Assembly (NCBI GenBank): GCA_934591725.1
Contig: CAKTPR010000015.1
Span: 1 to 29,506, forward strand
Length of the DNA stretch: 29,506 nucleotides
Direction: 5' to 3'
Origin: an uncultured Oscillospiraceae bacterium
GTDB lineage: Bacteria; Bacillota; Clostridia; Oscillospirales; Oscillospiraceae
Both the position numbers and the translations under genes were made by a program. The notes below the pieces were generated by a model. It was given only the letters and a program-made list of their open reading frames with translations, searched no databases and was not told where the DNA came from. This document shows, in pieces, positions 15,749 to 22,570 of the stretch (within the stretch, counting starts at the first letter, position 1; each line of letters starts with the position of its first letter).

Positions 15749-16333
15749 TCAAAAGATCTTCATGCCGCTGAAGCCCATGAACGCAAGCGCCACGAGAGCC
15801 GCGGAAACAAGGCATATCGGGAATCCCTCGAAGCATTCGGGATACTCGGAGAACTCAACGCGCTCACGCACGGTGGCAAACAGGACGATGGCGAGCATGA
15901 AGCCGAGACCGCCCGTGATGCCGTAGACGAGAGACTCGATGAAGTTGTAGTGGTTCTGGACGTTCAGCAGAACGACGCCGAGAACCGCGCAGTTGGTAGT
16001 GATAAGAGGAAGATAAATACCCAGTGCGGAGTAGAGGGAGGGAACCATCTTCTTGAGGAACATTTCGACGAACTGCACCAGAGCGGCGATGACCAGAATA
16101 AAGGTCAGCGTCTGGAGGAAGGCAAGTCCCAGCGGGACGAGCACGAACTGGTCGATGACCCAGCAGATTGCCGAGGCGAGACCCATGACGAAGGTAACGG
16201 CAAGACCCATACCGACGGCGGTGTCGACCTTATTGGAGCAGCCGAGGAAGGGGCAGCAGCCAAGGAACTGCGAGAAGATAAAGTTGTTTATCAGGATCGC
16301 GCCAAGGGAGATTGAAATAATATTAGTAAGCAT
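15749..16333 (-). CDS. rnfA: Rnf complex membrane subunit RnfA
   Basis: RnfA is an integral membrane subunit of 194 residues with six predicted helices, matching RnfA/NqrE size. Family hallmarks are NFIFSQFLGCCPFLG near the N-terminus (about residues 17-31) and the buried cysteine in LPLITTNCAVLGVVL near 115. RnfA and RnfE are inverted-topology homologues that together hold a membrane iron-sulfur centre, each supplying cysteines. Its ATG overlaps the rnfE stop (TAATG), and its ribosome site GCAAAGGAGG lies inside the last codons of rnfE, so translation is likely coupled. Confidence 0.97.
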   Translation of the reverse strand: MLTNIISISLGAILINNFIFSQFLGCCPFLGCSNKVDTAVGMGLAVTFVMGLASAICWVIDQFVLVPLGLAFLQTLTFILVIAALVQFVEMFLKKMVPSLYSALGIYLPLITTNCAVLGVVLLNVQNHYNFIESLVYGITGGLGFMLAIVLFATVRERVEFSEYPECFEGFPICLVSAALVALAFMGFSGMKIF

Positions 16334-17025
16334 TATTCTTCAGCCTCCTTTGCAGCTTCTTCAGCAAGCTGTTTTTTCTTTGCGGATTTCTTGAGCGCGT
16401 ACTGCATGACGGCGATCAGGACACCGAGGGTGAGGAAGCCGCCGAAAGGCATGATAAGGATGGTAGCGCCGAGATCCTCTGCGAAGAGCTGGATGCCTGC
16501 GCCGGTGCCGTCGAGAGTGAGACGGAAGCCGTTTGCGATGTCGATAAGACCGCCGCCGAAACGACCGGAGCCAAGGAACTCACGCACAACACACATGATG
16601 ATAAGCACGACCGTATAGCCGAAGCCTTGGAAAACGCCGTCGAAGAAGGACGGGCCTACGGGCATCTTCTGGCAGAAAGCCTCTGCGCGGCCGATGATGA
16701 TGCAGTTAACGACTATCAGCGGGATGAACACGCCGAGAGCGGAGCTCAGCGCTGGGACGAAGGCCTGAAGCAGCAGGTCGACGATCGTAACAAAGCCCGC
16801 AATAACAACGACGAATATCGCCAGACGGATCTCGTCGGGGATGATCTTGCGCATTGCCGAGATAACGACATTGCAGCAGGTCAGGATGATGAGAACGGAC
16901 AAACCCATACCCACGCCGTTGAAGAGAGAGGTCGTGATCGCCATGGTGGCGCACATGCCTATCTGCTGGACAAGAACGGGGTTATTGGTAATGAGGCCTT
17001 CTCTAAACTGTTTCTTGATATTCAT
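16333..17025 (-). CDS. rnfE: Rnf complex membrane subunit RnfE
   Basis: RnfE is a 230-residue integral membrane subunit homologous to RnfA/NqrD. Characteristic segments are NPVLVQQIGMCATMAITTS near residue 15 and IPLIVVNCIIIGRAEAF near residue 103; each includes a cysteine expected at the membrane iron-sulfur site. About six helices are predicted. The C-terminus ends in a Lys/Ala/Glu-rich cytoplasmic tail (KKSAKKKQLAEEAAKEAEE), and the codons of that tail contain the rnfA ribosome site. It starts 11 bp after the rnfG stop, with AAGGAGG directly upstream. Confidence 0.96.
   Translation of the reverse strand: MNIKKQFREGLITNNPVLVQQIGMCATMAITTSLFNGVGMGLSVLIILTCCNVVISAMRKIIPDEIRLAIFVVVIAGFVTIVDLLLQAFVPALSSALGVFIPLIVVNCIIIGRAEAFCQKMPVGPSFFDGVFQGFGYTVVLIIMCVVREFLGSGRFGGGLIDIANGFRLTLDGTGAGIQLFAEDLGATILIMPFGGFLTLGVLIAVMQYALKKSAKKKQLAEEAAKEAEE
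16344..16353 (-). promoter_or_regulatory. rnfA ribosome site inside rnfE codons
   Basis: The decamer GCAAAGGAGG encodes part of the Ala-Lys-Glu-Ala end of RnfE and serves as the Shine-Dalgarno of rnfA. The same decamer occurs at 17590-17599 and 18618-18627. Confidence 0.85.
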
Positions 17026-17036
17026 TCAGTGCCTCC

Positions 17037-17582
17037 TTAACCCAGTGATTCCACAGCTTTTATAGACTCTGCGACCGCGCCCGCAACAGCGTTGGAGGTA
17101 ATGGTCGCCGCGGTGATGGAGTCTATGGTTCCGCCGTACTTGGTGAGAGCGACGTCATCGCCCGTGCCGACGAACTGGCCGCGCCACCAATCGCCGTATT
17201 CGCTGGCGGCAGCTGCCTTTGCGCCGAGGCCGGAGGTCTCTGCGTGGGAGATGATGGAAATGCCGGTGCACTTCATGTCGGTATCGACGCCGACAGCCAT
17301 CGTGATGCTGCCCTGAGCGCCGGAGAAGGTGGTGGTGACGACCCAGCCGGCTCCGTTATTGCATTCGTTGATGCTGTCGACGGTCGGGAAAGCGGTCTTG
17401 TCAAAGCTGACTTCGGTATAGCCGTTGTCAGAGGCGAGAACTGCAGCGTAAGCCTTCTCGGTCTTGATGCGATCCTGCTCGGCGATCTTATCCTTGGTGA
17501 TAAGGTTGACTCCGCCGAGAACGCCCGCGACGATCGCGCAGACGAGGAACAGAACTACGGTGAGCTTGACTATCTTATTCAT
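17037..17582 (-). CDS. rnfG: Rnf complex FMN-binding subunit RnfG
   Basis: RnfG, 181 residues, has one N-terminal membrane helix (about 5-27) and an exported FMN-binding domain. The covalent FMN motif is DSITAATITS (Asp154 to Ser163), with Thr160 as the expected phosphoester-linked residue. The usual Gly before Ala-Thr is Ala159 here, otherwise the pattern D-x-x-(S/T)-G-A-T is kept. The SHAETSGLGAKA segment near residue 112 is also typical. FMN attachment normally needs an ApbE transferase, which is not in this window. The ATG overlaps the rnfD stop (TAATG), with the ribosome site in rnfD codons. Confidence 0.95.
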   Translation of the reverse strand: MNKIVKLTVVLFLVCAIVAGVLGGVNLITKDKIAEQDRIKTEKAYAAVLASDNGYTEVSFDKTAFPTVDSINECNNGAGWVVTTTFSGAQGSITMAVGVDTDMKCTGISIISHAETSGLGAKAAAASEYGDWWRGQFVGTGDDVALTKYGGTIDSITAATITSNAVAGAVAESIKAVESLG

Positions 17583-18610
17583 TATGCGCCCTCCTTTGCC
17601 GCTTTCTTTGCGGCCTTAGCGGCGGCAAGGTCTTCCTTGGTGACGCCGAACTGCGGACGGCAGAATGCCTTATCGATCGCCCATGTGCAGAGGTTCATGA
17701 TAAGTATACCGTAGGATACGCCTTCGGGATAGCTGCCGAAGTAGCGGATAAGCACGGTCAGTACGCCGCAGCCGAAGCCGTAGAGCAGCTGGCCGGGCAT
17801 GGTGACGGGGCTGGTGGCATAGTCGTTTGCCATGAAGAACGCGCCGAGCAGCATACTGCCGCTGAAGACGTTGTACATGACCCAGTCGGCACGGGAGTAG
17901 CCCTCGTGGCCGAAGATGAAGGTCAGGACGACGACGGTGCCGATGAACGCGGTGGGGATGCGCCAGGTGATGACCTTGCGGATGAGCAGGTACGCTGCGC
18001 CTATAAGCAGAGCAATCGCGCTTATCTCACCGATGCAGCCGGGCATGTTGCCGAGGATGATGTTCTTGTAGTTCAGGTACGCGGGCATTGCTTCGCCGCT
18101 GTAAAGGTAAGTCATCGGGGTGGCCATCGTAGTGCCGTCGACAACGCCCTTGAGGCTGTTGGGGACGATCCATGTGGTCATGTGGTTGGCGTAGGACGCG
18201 ATGAGGAACGCGCGGCCAGCGAGAGCCGGGTTCAGGAAGTTCTTGCCGATGCCGCCGTAGAGCTGCTTGACAACAACTATGGAGAAGAAGGTGCCGATGA
18301 TGGGCAGCCACAGGGGTGAGCTTGCCGGCATCGTGAGCGCCATGAGAAGGCCGGTGAGCGCCGCGGAGCAGTCGCCGATGGTGCAGGTCTTCTTCATGAG
18401 CTTGCGGTAACCCCACTCGAAGAACACGGCGGATGCCATGGAGACGATGCAGACGGCTATCGGATACCAGCCGAACTGGATGATGGCGACGATGAGCGCA
18501 GGCATGAGCGCGATGATGACATCGATCATGATGCGTCTGGTGTCGGCGCCTGTCCTGACCTGCGGCTGGTACGCTACGTCAAGTACTATCTTTTCTTTCT
18601 TATCGTTCAT
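17582..18610 (-). CDS. rnfD: Rnf complex membrane FMN subunit RnfD
   Basis: RnfD, 342 residues, is a polytopic membrane subunit (around nine or ten helices) that carries covalent FMN and forms part of the electron and ion path. Recognisable segments are GADTRRIMIDVIIALMPAL (about 21-39), GIGKNFLNPALAGRAFL (about 120-136) and DGTTMATPMTYL, in which Thr164 is the likely FMN-linked residue. The C-terminal tail LAAAKAAKKAAKEGA is Lys/Ala-rich. The ATG at 18610 overlaps the rnfC stop by 4 nt (ATGA). Ribosome sites for rnfD and rnfG lie within upstream coding sequence, so C, D and G are translationally coupled. Confidence 0.96.
   Translation of the reverse strand: MNDKKEKIVLDVAYQPQVRTGADTRRIMIDVIIALMPALIVAIIQFGWYPIAVCIVSMASAVFFEWGYRKLMKKTCTIGDCSAALTGLLMALTMPASSPLWLPIIGTFFSIVVVKQLYGGIGKNFLNPALAGRAFLIASYANHMTTWIVPNSLKGVVDGTTMATPMTYLYSGEAMPAYLNYKNIILGNMPGCIGEISAIALLIGAAYLLIRKVITWRIPTAFIGTVVVLTFIFGHEGYSRADWVMYNVFSGSMLLGAFFMANDYATSPVTMPGQLLYGFGCGVLTVLIRYFGSYPEGVSYGILIMNLCTWAIDKAFCRPQFGVTKEDLAAAKAAKKAAKEGA
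17590..17599 (-). promoter_or_regulatory. rnfG ribosome site inside rnfD codons
   Basis: GCAAAGGAGG lies 7 nt before the rnfG ATG and encodes the Ala-Lys-Glu-Gly end of RnfD. Confidence 0.85.
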
Positions 18611-19959
18611 TCTTTTGCCTCCTTTGCAGCAGCCTCAGCCGCGGCCTTGGCCTTTTCCTTATCGGCCTTGGCACGGAACATCAGCTTTGCGGTCTTGAAT
18701 GCGTGGGTCAGAGGCATTCTTGCGGGGCAGTTGAATGCACAGCTGCCGCACTCGAAGCAGTCAAGGATATGGTACTTTTCCATATTCTCAAAGTCGCGCT
18801 TGCTGTAATACATATACATGAACACGGGTTCGAGGTTCATCGGGCAGACGGAGATGCACTTGCCGCAGCGGATGCAGGTGGGATTTTCCACATGCCTGTC
18901 CTCTTCCTCGGTGAAGAACAGCACACCGGCCGTGCCCTTAACGGTGGGTGCGTCAAAGCTGGTGGCGCAGATGCCCATCATCGGGCCGCCGAGGACGATC
19001 TTGCGCGGGGTCTTCACGAAGCCGCCGCACTGCTCTGCGATGTGGCTGAACGGAGTACCGACGCGGGTCAGCCCGTTGACCGGAGCCTTGAGGGCGCTGC
19101 CGCCGTATGTAACGATACGCTCAATAACGCTCTTGCCTTCGCAGCATGCCTGGTACACGGCGTATGCCGTGCGGGTGCTGACGACGTTGCAGCCGACGCC
19201 GGAGGGCAGCCCGCCGGGCTTGACCTCTCTGTTGGTGACGGCCTTGACCTGCATCTTTTCGCCGCCCTGAGGGTACTTGACATCCTCGGGGACGATCTCG
19301 ATGCCGTACTGAGCGGGGTTCTTGGAGTTGAGAAGATCGATAGCGTCCTGCTTGTTCTTCTCGATGCCGTAGTATGCCTTGTCTACGCAGCTGGCAATAC
19401 GCACAAGCTCAATGCCGCGCAGAAGCTGCTCCGGGAAATTGAGCATGGTCAGATGGTCGCCGTTAAGGTACGGCTCGCACTCTGCGCCGTTGATGATAAG
19501 GGTGTCGACCTTGCCGATACCGCCGCGGATCTTGACAGCAGTCGGGAACATTGCGCCGCCCATGCCGACGACGCCCGCCTCGCGGATGCGTTCGAGTATT
19601 GCCTCGGGGTCCTTCATCTGCTCCTCGGTGAGGGGCTCCATCAGTTCGGGAGTATCCTGGAAATCGTTCTCGATGACCACGGACATGATCATGTCGCCCA
19701 GCGGATGGGGTCTCGGCTCTACAGCCACTACCTTGCCGGAGACGGAAGCATGAACGGGCGCGGAGACCGGAGCGGGATTCTCGCCGATCTTCTGATACAT
19801 CTTCACATAATCGCCTACCTGGACCAGCGGCTTGCAGGGTGCGCCTATGTGCTGTATCATTGGAATGACTACCTGTGCGGGCGGTGCGATAACGGTCACC
19901 GGGATCTCCGGAGCCTTCATGTAATTGGGGTGCACACCGCCTTTGAACTTATAGGACAT
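18607..19959 (-). CDS. rnfC: Rnf complex NADH-binding subunit RnfC
   Basis: RnfC, 450 residues from the chosen start, is the peripheral cytoplasmic subunit that reduces NAD+. It has the N-terminal FKGGVHP barrel-sandwich region, and the Complex I 51-kDa-like nucleotide/FMN domain with GMGGAMFPTAVK (about residue 133) and GAECEPYLNGDH (about 158). Two 4Fe-4S motifs follow, with Cys362/365/368/372 (CIRCGKCISVCP) and Cys401/404/407/411 (CFECGSCAFNCP). It ends in an Ala/Lys/Glu-rich tail. ATG 19959 is preceded by GAGGTG; an in-frame GTG three codons earlier overlaps that ribosome site and is unlikely. It is first in the operon. Confidence 0.97.
   Translation of the reverse strand: MSYKFKGGVHPNYMKAPEIPVTVIAPPAQVVIPMIQHIGAPCKPLVQVGDYVKMYQKIGENPAPVSAPVHASVSGKVVAVEPRPHPLGDMIMSVVIENDFQDTPELMEPLTEEQMKDPEAILERIREAGVVGMGGAMFPTAVKIRGGIGKVDTLIINGAECEPYLNGDHLTMLNFPEQLLRGIELVRIASCVDKAYYGIEKNKQDAIDLLNSKNPAQYGIEIVPEDVKYPQGGEKMQVKAVTNREVKPGGLPSGVGCNVVSTRTAYAVYQACCEGKSVIERIVTYGGSALKAPVNGLTRVGTPFSHIAEQCGGFVKTPRKIVLGGPMMGICATSFDAPTVKGTAGVLFFTEEEDRHVENPTCIRCGKCISVCPMNLEPVFMYMYYSKRDFENMEKYHILDCFECGSCAFNCPARMPLTHAFKTAKLMFRAKADKEKAKAAAEAAAKEAKE
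18618..18627 (-). promoter_or_regulatory. rnfD ribosome site inside rnfC codons
   Basis: GCAAAGGAGG encodes part of the Ala-Lys-Glu-Ala end of RnfC and stands 7 nt before the rnfD ATG, which overlaps the rnfC stop. Confidence 0.85.
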
Positions 19960-20005
19960 TAGCTTCACCTCGTTATTTTTTGCGTAGTCATGGTTTTACT
20001 CGGTC

Positions 20006-20035
20006 ATTCTATCACATCCTATCGCGCAATGTCTA
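20006..20035 (-). promoter_or_regulatory. Promoter of the rnfCDGEAB operon
   Basis: On the minus strand, -35 TAGACA (20030-20035) and -10 TAGAAT (20006-20011) are separated by 18 bp, each matching five of six consensus positions. The start would be near 20000, giving a leader of about 40 nt. The sequence upstream (20040-20160) is markedly AT-rich compared with the window, as for a UP-element-like region. Confidence 0.65.
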
Positions 20036-20077
20036 CGCTTTTTCCGTTTTTTGTGCCAAAAATTCAAGACATTTTTG

Positions 20078-20091
20078 TAACAATCATGTTA
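20078..20091. promoter_or_regulatory. Possible operator dyad upstream of rnfC
   Basis: TAACA-ATCA-TGTTA is a 5-bp dyad with a 4-nt spacer about 45-60 bp upstream of the rnf -35. Its half-sites point the opposite way to the Rex consensus, so I do not assign a regulator. In such AT-rich DNA chance is possible. Confidence 0.25.
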
Positions 20092-20183
20092 TTTCTTTGG
20101 CAGTTTGCATATATTTTAGTTATTTTTCTGACAACTTTGCATTTCGCGATTTTTGTATAGCCGTCCGACGCATTACCGTAAAA

Positions 20184-20215
20184 ACAGCCGGTGCGCATCC
20201 TCACGCACCGGCTGT
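20184..20215 (-). terminator. Terminator of the ZIP transporter gene
   Basis: A perfect 12-bp GC-rich stem (20184-20195 with 20204-20215) with an 8-nt loop begins right after the ZIP stop codon. On the minus strand it is followed by a run of T, fitting an intrinsic terminator. Confidence 0.88.
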
Positions 20216-20216
20216 A

Positions 20217-20966
20217 TCATCCGAGAGCCACGTCCAATATCATCATCAGCAGAAAGCCCGCGACGTACCAGAACAGTCCCTTGCGGTCGTCCGCCGCCGG
20301 GATGAGCTCGCATACGACGACATAGAGCATCGCGCCCGCCGAGAAGCCGAGCAGCCACGGCATTATCCGGCTGATGCCCGAAACGGCAATAACAGCGAGC
20401 ATGCCGAACAGCGGCTCGACCGCGCCGGAGAGCACGCCCATTGAGAATGCCCTGCCACGGCTCATGCCCATTCTGCGCAGCGGGAGCGACACCGCCGCGC
20501 CCTCCGGGACGTTCTGCACGCCGATACCGAGCGCAAGCGCAGCAGCGGCGGTCAGGCCGTCCGACCCGCCGGAGAGCGCGAAGGCGAGCCCCACCGCCAT
20601 CCCTTCAGGGATATTGTGCAGAGTGATAGCCGTCATGAGCATGGAGCTTTTTTCGGCGGTGCCGCCGCGGCGCAGGCGGAGGATCAGTGCATCGAGCGCG
20701 CAGAGGAAGGCCGCGCCCGCCGCCGTACCGGCTGCCGCGGGGAGCCAGCACGGGAGAACGCCTTCCGCCCGCGTCTGCTCTATCGCGGGCAGGAGCATGC
20801 TCCATACCGAGGCCGCGGTCATCACTCCCCCGGCAAAGCCCATCATCCCGGTCTGTGATTTTGGGAGCGTATCTTCGCGGCAGAAGAGCACCGAGGCCGC
20901 GCCCAAAGAGGTCATAAGAAATATAAAGCCGACGCCGAGGGCGGCCCAGCCGACAGAAGAAAGCAT
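20217..20966 (-). CDS. ZIP family divalent metal transporter
   Basis: This 249-residue membrane protein has about eight helices. The two ZIP metal-site motifs are present: HNIPEG at 117-122 in helix 4 and QNVPEG at 151-156 in helix 5. The latter has Gln where many bacterial ZIPs have His or Glu, but Asn152 and Glu155 are kept. Such proteins take up Zn2+ or other divalent metals; bacterial relatives include ZupT and GufA-like proteins. The His-rich loop of some ZIPs is absent. The start at ATG 20966 has only a weak purine stretch upstream. It lies about 100 bp behind the patatin gene with a hairpin between, so shared transcription is uncertain. Confidence 0.92.
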   Translation of the reverse strand: MLSSVGWAALGVGFIFLMTSLGAASVLFCREDTLPKSQTGMMGFAGGVMTAASVWSMLLPAIEQTRAEGVLPCWLPAAAGTAAGAAFLCALDALILRLRRGGTAEKSSMLMTAITLHNIPEGMAVGLAFALSGGSDGLTAAAALALGIGVQNVPEGAAVSLPLRRMGMSRGRAFSMGVLSGAVEPLFGMLAVIAVSGISRIMPWLLGFSAGAMLYVVVCELIPAADDRKGLFWYVAGFLLMMILDVALG

Positions 20967-20997
20967 AGCAGATCAACGCCTTATCAGATAAATAATG

Positions 20998-21026
20998 AAT
21001 AACGGATCGCAGTGCGACCCGTTATT
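20998..21026 (-). terminator. Hairpin terminator after the patatin-like gene
   Basis: A 13-bp stem (20998-21010 with 21014-21026) with a 3-nt loop has a single imperfect pair that becomes a G-U wobble in the minus-strand RNA. It is followed there by TCATTATTTATC, a weak U-rich tail, so read-through into the ZIP gene is possible. Confidence 0.6.
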
Positions 21027-21064
21027 TCTTTTCGTATCATACTATGCCTTTGTTTTGGGATTGG

Positions 21065-22135
21065 TCACCCGACCATGTCGATAAGCTCCTTGTCGGTATA
21101 GACACGCATATTGTCAATGTCCCTGTTTGCGCACTCCTGCTCAAGTTTTGCGGCCATGAGCTCGTAATAATCCCCGTCCTCGGCATTGAGCTTGCGGGCA
21201 AGGCGCGGCAGCTCCTTTTCGCAGACGGTGCGCAGGTTTTCGCCCTCCTCGGCGCAGTGGTCAAGCAGCCACTCTAACGCCTCGCGGTCGGTCATGCTAC
21301 GGTCGATATAATACTTTTGACCATAGAGGCCGTAGATTACACGCTGCGCGTCGAGGTAGCCGATGGCCATATCGCGCCTTGACTGCTCCGCATCGAAATT
21401 GAGCACGAAGCCGAGGTCGGAATTTGTGTGTATGGTGGTGACGTTCACATCCTCCGGCATTCTGAAGCGTCTCTCCCAGCCCATGCCGGGGATGCGCACG
21501 GCGATAATGTCCTTATAGCCGTTGACCACGAGCGCATGCAGGGGCAAACTGTCGACAAAGCCGCCGTCGGTATAGAGCTTGCCGCCGAGCTTTTCGAGAC
21601 GGAAGCTCGGGTGATAGGCGCTGGCAAGCAGCATATCGCATATCTCGTCCTCAGGCAGATCGTTGATCTTTATTTCAAGACCCTTGCGGTCAGTCAGGGA
21701 GACGGTGGAGACAAACAGCTCCACATCGGACTGCTTGACCTTTTTCACATCGACGACCTCGCGCACCCACGCGCGCAGCGGCGCGACGTCAAGCCCGCGG
21801 TTGCGGATGATCTCGAACATCTGCGGGATGAGCTCCTGAATATCGCCAAGCTCCAGCTCGCCGTTCATGGCCTTGTGCAGATCCTCCTCGCCCTCCTTGT
21901 CAAGCTCGATGACCTTGGAAAGGCGCATATCGTTCCATGCCGCAGCGGCGCGTGGCAGGTCGCGCATCGCCATGAGCGCGCCGTTTAGCGCACCGACGGA
22001 GGTGCCGGAAACGGCGTTATACTTTATCCCCGCCTCCTCCAGCGCCTTCCACGCGCCGATCTCATAAGCGCCCTTGGCTCCGCCGCCCTCAAGGGCTATG
22101 GCATAGGTCTTGCTTGTGTCAAGCTTCAGCTGCAT
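21065..22135 (-). CDS. Patatin-like phospholipase
   Basis: This 356-residue protein has the complete patatin catalytic set: an oxyanion-hole loop GGGAKGAYEIG (17-27), nucleophile Ser46 in GTSVG, and the dyad aspartate Asp190 in TDGGFVDSLPLH. Such enzymes are serine acyl hydrolases acting on phospholipids or other acyl esters. There is no signal peptide, so it is probably cytoplasmic or membrane-associated. About 150 residues after the catalytic Asp form a charged helical extension that I cannot assign; its final portion contains two tyrosine-rich stretches. ATG 22135 is preceded by GGGGGAA. It has its own promoter at 22177-22205. Substrate and physiological role are unknown. Confidence 0.93.
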   Translation of the reverse strand: MQLKLDTSKTYAIALEGGGAKGAYEIGAWKALEEAGIKYNAVSGTSVGALNGALMAMRDLPRAAAAWNDMRLSKVIELDKEGEEDLHKAMNGELELGDIQELIPQMFEIIRNRGLDVAPLRAWVREVVDVKKVKQSDVELFVSTVSLTDRKGLEIKINDLPEDEICDMLLASAYHPSFRLEKLGGKLYTDGGFVDSLPLHALVVNGYKDIIAVRIPGMGWERRFRMPEDVNVTTIHTNSDLGFVLNFDAEQSRRDMAIGYLDAQRVIYGLYGQKYYIDRSMTDREALEWLLDHCAEEGENLRTVCEKELPRLARKLNAEDGDYYELMAAKLEQECANRDIDNMRVYTDKELIDMVG

Positions 22136-22176
22136 TGTATATTCCCCCTGCTTACATGTATTTGTCTTTATTGCTT

Positions 22177-22205
22177 ATTATAGCATAGCTGCTGTTCCCG
22201 CACAA
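22177..22205 (-). promoter_or_regulatory. Promoter of the patatin-like gene
   Basis: On the minus strand, -10 TATAAT (22177-22182) carries a TGC extension and lies 17 bp from a poor -35 TTGTGC (22200-22205). An extended -10 promoter is the likely reading. Confidence 0.6.
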
Positions 22206-22210
22206 GTGCG

Positions 22211-22570
22211 CTACAAAACTCCGCAGAGCCACAGCGTCAGCACCGCGGCCGAAGCGCCCAGCACAAACACCGCCATCGGCGGGAGATACGTATACCTGCG
22301 CGGCGGGAGTGCGCGCTGCGCGTGTCCCTCGGCAGCGCTCTTCGCCTGACGCAGCAGCTCACCGCGGCTGACGCCGGGGTCATAATCGTCGCGCAGAATG
22401 AACACGGCTTCTGAGAACATATCGTCCGGGGTCTTAACGACGATCGCACGGCGCATATTCCCGCGCAGCACGGGGCGGCTCTCCGCGGCCGTCCCCGTAT
22501 ACGGCACACGAAAAAGCGACTCGACGCTGCACAGCATTCCGCGCAGGCGCTCCCCAAGCCGCGCGCTCAT
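22211..22570 (-). CDS. Small C-terminally anchored membrane protein of unknown function, spoIIE operon
   Basis: This 119-residue protein has a charged N-terminal soluble part and one strong membrane helix at the very C-terminus (about 97-118, ending LTLWLCGVL). The middle carries the sequence TPDDMFSEAVFILRDDYDPG, then GVSRGELLRQAKSAAEGH. From memory, a similar acidic '(A/V)F(I/V)xR(D/E)D' pattern occurs in other small clostridial tail-anchored proteins, but I cannot verify this and no function comes with it. Its ATG overlaps the spoIIE stop by 4 nt (ATGA), so the two are probably translated together. The gene is real by coupling, codon use and coherent topology. A role in sporulation is inference from position only. 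Confidence 0.75.
   Translation of the reverse strand: MSARLGERLRGMLCSVESLFRVPYTGTAAESRPVLRGNMRRAIVVKTPDDMFSEAVFILRDDYDPGVSRGELLRQAKSAAEGHAQRALPPRRYTYLPPMAVFVLGASAAVLTLWLCGVL

Noticed and set aside
14957..16315. A 452-codon open frame opposite rnfB and rnfA
   Set aside because: Antisense to two conserved Rnf genes; acidic Ala/Asp/Glu-rich translation without domains.
18703..19962. A 419-codon open frame opposite rnfC
   Set aside because: Antisense shadow; the iron-sulfur motifs and operon context prove rnfC on the other strand.
20078..20091. Rex binding site before rnfC
   Set aside because: The dyad has TAACA...TGTTA, the inverse of the Rex TTGTTAA...TTAACAA arrangement.
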